Assembly (NCBI GenBank): GCA_030636465.1
Contig: DAOVWW010000063.1
Location: 1 to 7,690, forward strand
DNA length: 7,690 nt
Source of the DNA: Gammaproteobacteria bacterium
GTDB lineage: Bacteria > Pseudomonadota > Gammaproteobacteria > BMS3Bbin11
Direction of reading: 5' to 3'
Shown: positions 1 to 6,831 of the stretch, one piece after another
How positions within the stretch are numbered: position 1 is the stretch's first letter
Layout of the letters: each line of letters begins with the position of its first letter
Made by a program: the position numbers and the translations under genes
Notes under the pieces: model-generated
Database searches by the model: none
What the model saw: only the letters and a program-made list of their open reading frames with translations
What the model was told of the DNA's origin: nothing

Positions 1-575
1 AATGAACTGCCATCTTGAAGCTCGGCTGCAAAAACCGCATTTTCGATTTGCTTGCGGATGATGAATAATTTTCGTTCAAATGCATCCTGATCAGCGCAGT
101 TGTCCCCTCTGCCTATGAATACCTGGCGGATGACAGGTTCGGTGGGCAGTACGCTGTGTCCAAGTCCGCTGTTATCAACGGGAACATCTCTCCAGCCCAG
201 TAAGTGCTGTCCTTCTTCCTTGATAAAAGACTCGATGAAACTCGTACAGGTTGATGCAGAGCTATCAGACTGAGGTAAAAAGACCATTCCCACGCCATAG
301 TCACCGGCAGCCGGCAGTGTAATACCCGCATCCGTGCATACTGCACGCAGGAAGGAATCGGGTGTTTGCATGAGTATGCCAGCACCATCGCCTGCCAGTT
401 TGTCAGCGCCTACAGCGCCGCGATGCGTCAGGTTGCGAAGAATCTCCAGCCCCTGTTCAATAATACGGTGACTCTTATTACCTTTTATGTCCGCTACAAA
501 TCCAACACCACAGTTGTCGTGCTCGTTTCTAGGGTCATAGAGACCCTGGCGGGGTGGCAAGCTGCCTTGATACAT
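1..575 (-). CDS. gltB: Glutamate synthase large subunit, N-terminal part (cut by window edge)
   Basis: This is the start of the large subunit of glutamate synthase, which moves the amide nitrogen of glutamine onto 2-oxoglutarate in cytoplasmic ammonia assimilation. Only 191 codons are inside the window; the family is about 1,500 residues, so most of the gene lies beyond position 1. The class II glutamine amidotransferase domain is clear. The motif EHDNCGVGF places the catalytic cysteine at residue 22, behind a short propeptide that this family normally removes. It is followed by NLTHRGAVGAD (residues 48-58) and GDGAGIL (62-68), which are typical of the glutaminase pocket. The ATG at 575 has an AGAGG ribosome site (582-586) six bases upstream. 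The reading frame is unbroken to the edge. It lies 230 bp beyond the ankyrin gene on the same strand, which suggests its own promoter rather than membership of the redox unit. Confidence 0.9.
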   Translation of the reverse strand, partial: MYQGSLPPRQGLYDPRNEHDNCGVGFVADIKGNKSHRIIEQGLEILRNLTHRGAVGADKLAGDGAGILMQTPDSFLRAVCTDAGITLPAAGDYGVGMVFLPQSDSSASTCTSFIESFIKEEGQHLLGWRDVPVDNSGLGHSVLPTEPVIRQVFIGRGDNCADQDAFERKLFIIRKQIENAVFAAELQDGSS

Positions 576-752
576 GTTCAACCTCTGTCTTATTTTTCCA
601 CTGGGGCGGTGTGTTTCTGCCCATATTTATGTCTGCATGATGAGGGTTTTCAGGGCAGGTAGATGGTTGCTCTGACAGGCAATCATCCCGTTAACGACTC
701 TTTCAAGCAAATAGCCGACGAAAGATAGCGAAAATGGAGCTATTTTTCCAGT

Positions 753-781
753 ATTTTACTATGTTTTTGGTGGGTATTGAA
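753..781 (-). promoter_or_regulatory. Possible sigma70-type promoter for gltB
   Basis: On the minus strand, TTCAAT (776-781) and TAAAAT (753-758) are separated by 17 bases, about 180 bases before the gltB start. The -10 box matches the consensus at five of six positions, but the -35 box at only three. The 576-805 gap holds no gene I can support, and I see no convincing rho-independent terminator after the ankyrin gene. This is a weak candidate based on spacing alone. Confidence 0.22.
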
Positions 782-805
782 AATTCAGAGGCTTCTTCGC
801 GCCTG

Positions 806-2773
806 CTAGAAAGAAAGCGTCCACTTGTTCTCCTTTTCATGGGAACTCAAGATATCAGCGATATCGATATTTTTGTGTGAAAGCGCCATGTCTTTGGCCG
901 TTTCTCTTTTGTTATTTTTTATTCCAGTTTTTACGCCATGCTTCAGTAAAACCGAGACTATTTCGTTACGGCCTGCTGCGGCTGCCAGCATCAGGGCGGT
1001 ATTTTTGAGATGGTTTTTTGCATTACTATCAATATTTTTCGAGAGCAGGAGTTCTGCAGTTCCCACATTGCCATTATGCGCTGCGACCATCAGCGGTGTA
1101 TTACCTGTACTGCTGCGTGCATTGGCATCGGCTCCAGCTGTTAGCAGCAATTCAAGAATGGCAACAGACCCCGATTTTGCGGCAAGGTGTATCGGCAGCA
1201 ACCCTGCATCGTCCATTATTGACAGGGAAGCGCCAGCAGCCAGTAAAGCAGACACTGTTTTTACATGTTGATTGATGATTGCATGACCCAATGCGGTACG
1301 TTTTTGTCTGTCGAGTGAATCGATTTCTGCCTGGGAATTTATCAATTGTTGTGTGGCAAGGATGTTGCCTTTTGCCGCTGCACGAATGAGCGCCGTTTTA
1401 GAGTCCTCATCAATCGCATTTATTTCTGCACCAGCGGTAAGGATTTTATTTACCAGCACATTATCTGCCACTGTACTGACAGAAATAAGCACCAGGTTTA
1501 ACAGTTCTATTGCTGGTGTTTTCCTGTCTAGCATTTGTGCAAGCATTTTGGTTTGACCAGTTCTGGCCGCAATCAGGGCAGCAGTATTTTCCGGTGACGG
1601 CCCTGCCGTCGGGTCTGCTCCATGGTTTAACAGGATTTTTATAATCTCCTCTTCTTTTTGTAATGTAGCCCGGGCAAGGGCAGTATATGAACCTGGATCT
1701 AACTGGTCAGTTTCAGGCCCTTCATTAAGGAGGAAAATAAGATAGCCTTTATTGCCTTGCCAGGCCGCAGTGTTCAGTGCAGGCCAGTCACGGTAGATGC
1801 CTGACTGATTAACATCTGTGGCATATTTTCGCGCCGACTTTTTATTGACGCCTTTATCTTTCGTGCCGTGCTGATCGTTGAGCACTAAAAGGACCTGCTT
1901 ATTCTCTCTTCGCCTGGCAATATCTGTAGCCGATTGCCCCGCCAGATTTAAAGCCTTCAGGTTTGCTCCATTTGAGAGCATAAACCTGACCATTTTTGTA
2001 CCGCCTTTGCCAGCTGCTATGTGTAAGGCGGTATTGCCTCCTGTATCCCTTGCATTGAGATTTGCGCCATTGGTAATAAGTGTACGGCTGAATTGGCTTT
2101 TATTTTTACTGCGGCAGGAAAAGAGCAGTGCTGTATCGCCATGATCGTCAATTTTTTCCAGATTGATGCCAGCCTTAATTAATAATTCCGCTGCAGCATA
2201 TTGATTGTATTCAATGGCAGTAAACAAAGCGTTGCGACCCTGCGGGTCAAGTATGTCTAAGTTTTTACGCTTAAGGGATTTTTGCAGTGCTTCGATGTCA
2301 CCCTGCCTGACGATAACATGCAGGGATGAAGTGTTAGTAGAGTCCTTATTTTGGATAGTCCGCAAGCGGGTTTTCGCTAGTTTGTGACCCTGAGCAGCAG
2401 CTTTTGTGTACCATTCAATAGCCAGCTTTTTATTTTTTTCAGTACCCCAGCCTTTTTCGACCATGACAGCCAGATTGTACTGTGCTTTAACATGACCCTG
2501 CGCGGATGCTGATTGTAATAACACTGCCGCTTGTTCATCACTTTTCTCGACACCGAAACCTGAGCGGTAGAGCGTAGCCAGTTGGTATTGCGCCTCAGCG
2601 TCTCCAGTGGCTGCAGATCGCGTTAGTATTTCTGCAGCGGTGGTAAATTGTTTAGTTCGTATAGCCAGTCTTGCATCTTCTAAATCATCGCCATAGCTAA
2701 ATGAGGGCAGCATTGATGTTGCCAGAACAAATATAACTGGCAGGATGATTTTTGGCAGGGATTGACCTTTCAT
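806..2773 (-). CDS. Exported Sel1-like and ankyrin repeat protein
   Basis: A 655-residue repeat protein, probably periplasmic. Residues 1-28 form a signal peptide (short basic start, hydrophobic stretch 8-22, likely cleavage near SYG|DD). Residues about 31-140 are Sel1/TPR-like repeats, shown by AEAQYQLATLYRSGFGVEK and KAQYNLAVMVEKGWGTEK. Ankyrin repeats follow, with TALHIAAGKG-type helices and NGANLNARDTGGN-type turns. One block runs about 146-298. A charged linker at about 300-330 leads to a second block, about 331-645, of nine to ten repeats. No catalytic motif or heme site is visible, so a protein-binding or scaffold role is the likely one. The ATG directly follows the TGA of the flavoprotein gene (TGAATG, zero gap) and has no Shine-Dalgarno sequence of its own, so translation is probably coupled. 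Its place in a redox operon hints that it binds or assembles one of these electron carriers, but that is inference. Confidence 0.88.
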   Translation of the reverse strand: MKGQSLPKIILPVIFVLATSMLPSFSYGDDLEDARLAIRTKQFTTAAEILTRSAATGDAEAQYQLATLYRSGFGVEKSDEQAAVLLQSASAQGHVKAQYNLAVMVEKGWGTEKNKKLAIEWYTKAAAQGHKLAKTRLRTIQNKDSTNTSSLHVIVRQGDIEALQKSLKRKNLDILDPQGRNALFTAIEYNQYAAAELLIKAGINLEKIDDHGDTALLFSCRSKNKSQFSRTLITNGANLNARDTGGNTALHIAAGKGGTKMVRFMLSNGANLKALNLAGQSATDIARRRENKQVLLVLNDQHGTKDKGVNKKSARKYATDVNQSGIYRDWPALNTAAWQGNKGYLIFLLNEGPETDQLDPGSYTALARATLQKEEEIIKILLNHGADPTAGPSPENTAALIAARTGQTKMLAQMLDRKTPAIELLNLVLISVSTVADNVLVNKILTAGAEINAIDEDSKTALIRAAAKGNILATQQLINSQAEIDSLDRQKRTALGHAIINQHVKTVSALLAAGASLSIMDDAGLLPIHLAAKSGSVAILELLLTAGADANARSSTGNTPLMVAAHNGNVGTAELLLSKNIDSNAKNHLKNTALMLAAAAGRNEIVSVLLKHGVKTGIKNNKRETAKDMALSHKNIDIADILSSHEKENKWTLSF

Positions 2774-4093
2774 TCAGGCCGTACCGTATCGAGTATCTAC
2801 CTGGATACCAATAGATTTCAGGAATCCTGTGGGTAATATTCCGCCAGCATTTACGATGACAATATCATTCTCAAGTGTGATGCTATTTTCCTTCTGCTTC
2901 AGGATTACCGAGTTTTTACGAATTTCTGACACATTTGAGCTGTAAAATACTTTGATGGCGTTACTATTTATAGCCTGTTCAATTCGTTGGCGGTTTTTTA
3001 TTTTTGCACGACTGAATGCCTCGCTGCGATAGGATATTGTGACAGTGGTACCCTCTTGTTCAGCAAGACTGAGAGCTGCCTCCAGAGCACTGTCACCACC
3101 TCCGACGATCAGCACAGAAAGGCCCCTGTACTGCTCCGGGTCGATCAGACTGTAAACTACTTTCGTCAGTTCTTCACCCGCCACACCCAATTTTCTTGGT
3201 GTTCCTCTTCTGCCCATGGCAAGTAAAATTGAGGTGCATTTGAAATCACCCTTAGTGCAAGAAACGGAAAATTCTTCTCCTTCCTTTGTAACAGCCTCAA
3301 CTCTTGAGTTAAGCCTGAGCTTCAAGTTCTCAGATTCAATAATTGAATTCCAGATGTGCATGAGTTTTTCTTTACTGGCTTCCCTGAATTTAAGTTTTCC
3401 ATAAAGTGGTAATTCTACTGGAGATGTCATGACAATTTTTCCACGAGGATAGTGGGCAATGGTGCCGCCAGCGGACTCCTGCTCAAGCAGCAGATATTTT
3501 ATTGACAGTTCTTTGGCCTTAAGTGCTGCTGAGATACCTGCCGGGCCTGCACCTATAATGATAAGATCGTAATCACTATGACCCCGGGTGCTTCTGTTTG
3601 TAAGACATCGTTTGTTAATTGACTCTACGGCCTGTTGACCCTGTATTATGGCATTGCGAATAAGACCCATGCCACCGAGTTCCCCGGCGATAAATATCCC
3701 ATCGACTGAGGTTTGGAATTCGGGATCAACATCAGGGATGTCTATACCGCGGCGCGCCGTTCCGAATACCAGTGTAATGGCCTTGTGAGGGCATGCCGCC
3801 GCACAGGCACCGTGCCCAATACAGTTGCCGGCTGAAATTAACTCAGCCTTGCCATGTATCAGTCCGAGTATATTTCCTTCAGGGCAGGCTGAGATGCAAG
3901 CCATGCTGCTCAGGCATAGTGATGGATTGATGACTGGATGCAGAGAAGCAGGCTCGGATAAGCCGTCAGTAGCGGCTTGCGTACGTATGGATTCTGAAAT
4001 TCGGTGTTTTCTTTGCTGTCTACTGAGATAGACAGCAAAGATTAAAAATAGAATCAGGAAATAGACCAGTATGGATGGCTGGAACTCAGGCAT
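2774..4093 (-). CDS. Membrane-anchored ferredoxin-like / FAD-NAD(P) oxidoreductase
   Basis: A 439-residue flavoprotein. Residues 7-23 form one membrane helix, followed by RQQRKHR, so the rest should face the cytoplasm. Residues about 52-110 are a two-cluster ferredoxin-like domain with C60, C66, C70-Pro and C91, C97, C101-Pro. The usual second cysteine of each motif is replaced (S63, H94). Residues 128-158 (TSVDGIFIAGEL, then NAIIQGQQA) resemble the FAD-closing motif normally found at the C-terminus of thioredoxin-reductase-like enzymes. The FAD Rossmann fold begins at GAGPAG (181-186) with E204. The NAD(P) fold has GGGDSA (331-336). The chain ends soon after NAGGILPTG, with no further GD motif. 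There is no redox-active CxxC, so it is not a thioredoxin reductase. It probably moves electrons between NAD(P)H, FAD and Fe-S centres and the membrane cytochrome encoded divergently. Substrate and direction are unknown. The ATG has no clear ribosome site, but it sits just before the membrane helix. Confidence 0.85.
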   Translation of the reverse strand: MPEFQPSILVYFLILFLIFAVYLSRQQRKHRISESIRTQAATDGLSEPASLHPVINPSLCLSSMACISACPEGNILGLIHGKAELISAGNCIGHGACAAACPHKAITLVFGTARRGIDIPDVDPEFQTSVDGIFIAGELGGMGLIRNAIIQGQQAVESINKRCLTNRSTRGHSDYDLIIIGAGPAGISAALKAKELSIKYLLLEQESAGGTIAHYPRGKIVMTSPVELPLYGKLKFREASKEKLMHIWNSIIESENLKLRLNSRVEAVTKEGEEFSVSCTKGDFKCTSILLAMGRRGTPRKLGVAGEELTKVVYSLIDPEQYRGLSVLIVGGGDSALEAALSLAEQEGTTVTISYRSEAFSRAKIKNRQRIEQAINSNAIKVFYSSNVSEIRKNSVILKQKENSITLENDIVIVNAGGILPTGFLKSIGIQVDTRYGTA

Positions 4094-4137
4094 GTAGGTA
4101 TTCTGTAATAAATAGAGCGTGATTGTCGCATTTGCTG

Positions 4138-4154
4138 CTTAACTAAACATTAAG
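4138..4154. promoter_or_regulatory. Inverted repeat in the divergent promoter region
   Basis: CTTAA and TTAAG flank a 7-base spacer, giving a 17-bp palindrome. It lies between the flavoprotein gene (start at 4093) and the membrane-protein gene (start at 4251), where an operator serving both directions would be expected. A similar but imperfect pattern recurs at 5172-5189. Short AT-rich palindromes arise easily by chance, so this is only a candidate. Confidence 0.25.
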
Positions 4155-4180
4155 GCCAACACCCATACATCGAGATATTG

Positions 4181-4209
4181 TTTACATTGATCTGGTAACT
4201 GGGTTGATT
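4181..4209 (+). promoter_or_regulatory. Possible promoter for the membrane cytochrome gene
   Basis: TTTACA (4181-4186) matches five of six -35 positions. It lies 17 bases before TTGATT (4204-4209), a poor -10 box with three of six matches. The position, about 40 bases before the ATG at 4251, is reasonable. Support is weak, and an activator could compensate for the poor -10 box. Confidence 0.2.
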
Positions 4210-4232
4210 GTAGTGTATTAGCTTCTGGTATA

Positions 4233-4238
4233 GAGGAG
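4233..4238 (+). promoter_or_regulatory. Ribosome binding site for the membrane cytochrome gene
   Basis: GAGGAG lies 12 bases before the ATG at 4251, a slightly long spacing. An in-frame TAG at 4245-4247 rules out any start further upstream, so this site and the ATG at 4251 fix the start together. Confidence 0.6.
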
Positions 4239-4250
4239 ACCATTTAGTTT

Positions 4251-5069
4251 ATGAACATAAAATTTAATTTCTCAACATTCTTTGCCTTGATTATTCTGGC
4301 CAGCCTGTATGTCGGCTGGAGTATTAGGGCGGATGATTTGTGGGTGGCTGAGGAGGGCCTGGGTTATGCTCTGGGTATAACAGGGGCCACAATGATGGCT
4401 TTATTGCTATTGTATCCACTTAGAAAGCGCCTGCTTTTTATGCACAGATGGCTGCCTGTCCGTTACTGGTTTGCTGCCCATATGTTGCTGGGCGTGCTGG
4501 GCCCAGTGGTGATACTTTATCATAGCAATTTTAGCCTTGGCTCCATGAATAGCAACGTCGCTTTATTCAGTATGTTGATAGGCAGTCTCAGTGGATTGCT
4601 GGGCAGGTTTTTTTATGTGCATATACACAAAGGTCTTTATGGGAGAAAAATTCACCTTTCAGAGCTAAGGCGGTTAGTTGAGGAAAACATAGCGCAACTG
4701 CAGTTGAATGCGGTTGCTATTCCTGGTTTAAAAGAGCAGCTGGAAGACCTTGATGCGGCTGTCAGCCAAACTTCTACAGGCCTGTATGCCAGTATTAAGT
4801 TATGGAATTCGTCATTGTATGCATCAAGGCGTATTAATAAGCAGATTAAGAAAAATTTAAAAGCCTCTGCTAGCAGAAGTGATGGTATTACCACTACACA
4901 AAGAGCATGTTATTTATCAGTAAAAAATTATCTGTTATCTATTGTAAAAGTCTCTGAACACATGGTGTATGAGAGACTTTTTTCATGGTGGCATATCATC
5001 CACATACCCTTATTTTTCCTGCTCATCATTTCTGTCATTGTTCATATTATTGCAGTACATATGTATTGA
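4251..5069 (+). CDS. Five-helix inner-membrane protein, probable diheme cytochrome b
   Basis: A 272-residue membrane protein with predicted helices near residues 8-24, 35-55, 73-91, 101-123 and 247-270. A roughly 120-residue soluble part (125-245) includes a likely coiled coil at 136-175. The positive-inside rule (RKR at 58-60, HKGLYGRK after helix 4) places this part in the cytoplasm. Helix 3 has H77 and H91, and helix 5 has H251 and H265. Both pairs are exactly 14 residues apart, the spacing known from the paired b-heme helices of cytochrome b proteins. In the predicted topology both helices run the same way, so H77/H251 and H91/H265 would hold hemes near the cytoplasmic and periplasmic faces. 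I recognise no named family, and no quinone site is evident. It sits between a divergent flavoprotein gene and multiheme cytochrome genes, which fits a trans-membrane electron link. That it is a membrane protein is firm; the heme assignment is inference. Confidence 0.8.
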   Translation: MNIKFNFSTFFALIILASLYVGWSIRADDLWVAEEGLGYALGITGATMMALLLLYPLRKRLLFMHRWLPVRYWFAAHMLLGVLGPVVILYHSNFSLGSMNSNVALFSMLIGSLSGLLGRFFYVHIHKGLYGRKIHLSELRRLVEENIAQLQLNAVAIPGLKEQLEDLDAAVSQTSTGLYASIKLWNSSLYASRRINKQIKKNLKASASRSDGITTTQRACYLSVKNYLLSIVKVSEHMVYERLFSWWHIIHIPLFFLLIISVIVHIIAVHMY

Positions 5070-5171
5070 TCTATAAATAGGCTAGGCGGTTAAATCATTC
5101 AGCTACGAATGTTCGCCACAGATACTGCATCTAATCGGTCTTTTATGACCGCTGATAAAATTCTGTCCCAC

Positions 5172-5189
5172 CTTTAAGCTTACTTTAAG
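5172..5189. promoter_or_regulatory. CTTTAAG direct repeat upstream of the 21-heme cytochrome gene
   Basis: CTTTAAG occurs at 5172-5178 and 5183-5189, an 11-bp period that puts both copies on one face of the helix. The outer ends also read as an imperfect version of the CTTAA/TTAAG palindrome at 4138-4154. A TATTAT that could be a -10 box follows at 5200-5205, but without a good -35 box. The rest of this 172-bp gap (5070-5241) has a small CGGTC/GACCG hairpin at 5136-5151 and nothing else I can support. Confidence 0.25.
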
Positions 5190-5241
5190 GTTTGCAATCT
5201 ATTATCTAGCTTGCGATTTAACTCTCAAAAAACTGTCTGTA

Positions 5242-6831
5242 ATGACACCTATAAAGCAGAGCGGCCTTCTTGGGGCCGCCATAAGAAAATTATTTTTATT
5301 ACTCCTGGTGATGAATAGCGCTTTGATATTACAAGAAACGGCCTACGCGGATTTTCTGGATGAACTGGTCATGCCCGGAAAACTTATCGGTGGGCACGCG
5401 AAGCTTGAGAAGGACTGTGATAATTGTCACCAGTCTTTCGATAAGGATGAACAAACTAGCTTATGCCTTGATTGCCATGAAAAAATTGCCTTCGATATTA
5501 ATGAAAATGAAGGGTTTCATGGAAAATCTCCGGGAGTAGAAAATAATCAATGCCGCCACTGCCATACCGATCACGAGGGCAGAGATAAAAACATCATTAT
5601 ATTTGATGCGGAGACATTTGATCACAACTACACAGATTTTCGTTTGAATGATGGGCACACATTGCCGTCATGCCGAATGTGTCATAAGAAAGAGCGGCTT
5701 TTCAGAGAAGCAGATTCCAGTTGCCATGACTGTCATCAGGATCAAAGTCCGCATAAAGGTGAAAAATTTCAGGATTGTCAGTCCTGTCATTCCGAAAAAA
5801 ACTGGAAAGGGCAGGATTTTGATCATGGTTCTACAGAGTTTCCCTTGCAGGGTACGCATAAGGATATTAAATGTAATGCCTGCCATATCAATGGTGAACT
5901 TGAAGGTGTAGCGACAGAATGCATATCCTGCCATGTCATAAATGATACTCACGAAGGCGCTTTCGGAAAAAAATGTGAAACTTGTCATGACAGTAGTGAG
6001 TGGGAAAAAACCAGCTTCGATCACACTAAAGATACCGAGTTCGTTCTTCGAGGCGTGCATAAAAATAAGGAATGTAAACTTTGCCATATTCCTGGTAAAA
6101 CAAAGGAAAAACTAAAAAAAACCTGTGTTTCCTGCCATGCTGCAGATGATAACCACAGCGGTCGGTTCGGAGAAGATTGTGCCTCCTGCCACCGATCTAC
6201 ATCATGGCAGAGGTCAGGTTTTGATCATAATGAAACGGATTTCGGATTGCGTGGCAAACATCAAAAAGCTGCCTGTAACGCCTGCCATAAAGAAACCGAG
6301 CCGGGTCTGACATCATCGCTGTGTGTTGATTGCCATCAGGACAAAGATATTCACCAGGGGGAACTGGGTAAGAAATGTAACAGCTGTCATAACGAGGCTG
6401 GATGGAATGAGAAAATACATTTTGATCATGATGTTACACATTTCCCTCTCATTGGGCTTCATGCTGTAACACCCTGCGAGCAGTGTCATGCCACCATGTC
6501 CTATACAGACACTTCAACAGCCTGCAGTAATTGCCATATTGATGAAGATGAGCATCAGGGGTCGCTGGGTAAGAAATGCCAGCAATGCCATAACCCGAAT
6601 AGCTGGTCAGTGTGGAATTTTGATCATGATAAAGAAACCGAATTTCCTCTGAGATTAAGCCATCAGGAGCTTTCGTGCAGGGCTTGTCATCAGGACAAAA
6701 AACCTCATTCAGAAACCAGTTCCAGGTGTATAGCCTGCCATCAGTCAGATGATGTTCATAAGGGACGGTTCGGTAGAAGTTGTGACCGTTGCCATGATGA
6801 ATCATCTTTCAGGAAGATAGTGACACACTAA
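5242..6831 (+). CDS. 21-heme c-type cytochrome of three-heme modules
   Basis: A 529-residue exported multiheme cytochrome. Residues 1-37 form a signal peptide (basic KQSG...IRK, hydrophobic 17-30, cleavage near AYA|DF). I count 21 CxxCH sites, with first cysteines at 59, 75, 104, 144, 161, 179, 211, 227, 245, 278, 295, 313, 345, 361, 379, 412, 428, 446, 479, 496 and 514. That is about one heme per 25 residues. A 67-residue module repeats, each with three hemes and three extra histidines: FDH (128, 195, 261, 329, 396, 462), G/S-x-H (139, 206, 273, 340, 407, 474) and the H before a Gly (171, 237, 305, 371, 438, 506). These supply enough sixth ligands for bis-His hemes throughout. The modules are Lys/Asp/Glu rich, which fits a soluble periplasmic wire. 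The last module stops halfway. No ribosome site precedes the ATG, but no better in-frame start keeps the signal peptide. The 3' end overlaps the next gene by one base. Confidence 0.92.
   Translation: MTPIKQSGLLGAAIRKLFLLLLVMNSALILQETAYADFLDELVMPGKLIGGHAKLEKDCDNCHQSFDKDEQTSLCLDCHEKIAFDINENEGFHGKSPGVENNQCRHCHTDHEGRDKNIIIFDAETFDHNYTDFRLNDGHTLPSCRMCHKKERLFREADSSCHDCHQDQSPHKGEKFQDCQSCHSEKNWKGQDFDHGSTEFPLQGTHKDIKCNACHINGELEGVATECISCHVINDTHEGAFGKKCETCHDSSEWEKTSFDHTKDTEFVLRGVHKNKECKLCHIPGKTKEKLKKTCVSCHAADDNHSGRFGEDCASCHRSTSWQRSGFDHNETDFGLRGKHQKAACNACHKETEPGLTSSLCVDCHQDKDIHQGELGKKCNSCHNEAGWNEKIHFDHDVTHFPLIGLHAVTPCEQCHATMSYTDTSTACSNCHIDEDEHQGSLGKKCQQCHNPNSWSVWNFDHDKETEFPLRLSHQELSCRACHQDKKPHSETSSRCIACHQSDDVHKGRFGRSCDRCHDESSFRKIVTH
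5671..6795 (+). repeat. Coding repeat, 67-residue (201-bp) three-heme modules
   Basis: The CxxCH after the G/S-x-H histidine starts at residues 144, 211, 278, 345, 412 and 479, exactly 67 apart every time. The other two heme sites of each module recur at 66 to 68 residues. DNA identity is much lower than the regularity of the protein pattern, so these are old, selected modules and not fresh tandem copies. The final copy (from residue 479) loses its end at the stop codon. Confidence 0.85.

Noticed and set aside
366..662. Plus-strand open frame over the gltB start
   Set aside because: It lies antisense to a clear glutamine amidotransferase domain and its product has no recognisable features.
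825..1271. Plus-strand open frame of 148 codons inside the ankyrin gene
   Set aside because: It is antisense to well-formed ankyrin repeats; the repeat codons simply leave few stops on the other strand.
2774..4093. Thioredoxin reductase or bacillithiol-disulfide reductase
   Set aside because: The Rossmann folds are similar, but no CxxC disulfide motif is present and the domain order and ferredoxin part differ.
5136..5151. Rho-independent terminator after the membrane cytochrome gene
   Set aside because: The CGGTC/GACCG stem is only five base pairs and no T-run follows it.
5668..6087. Minus-strand open frame of 139 codons inside the 21-heme gene
   Set aside because: It mirrors regularly spaced heme sites on the other strand, a by-product of the repeated codons. 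The same applies to the minus frames at 6449-6805, 6924-7172 and 7350-7553.
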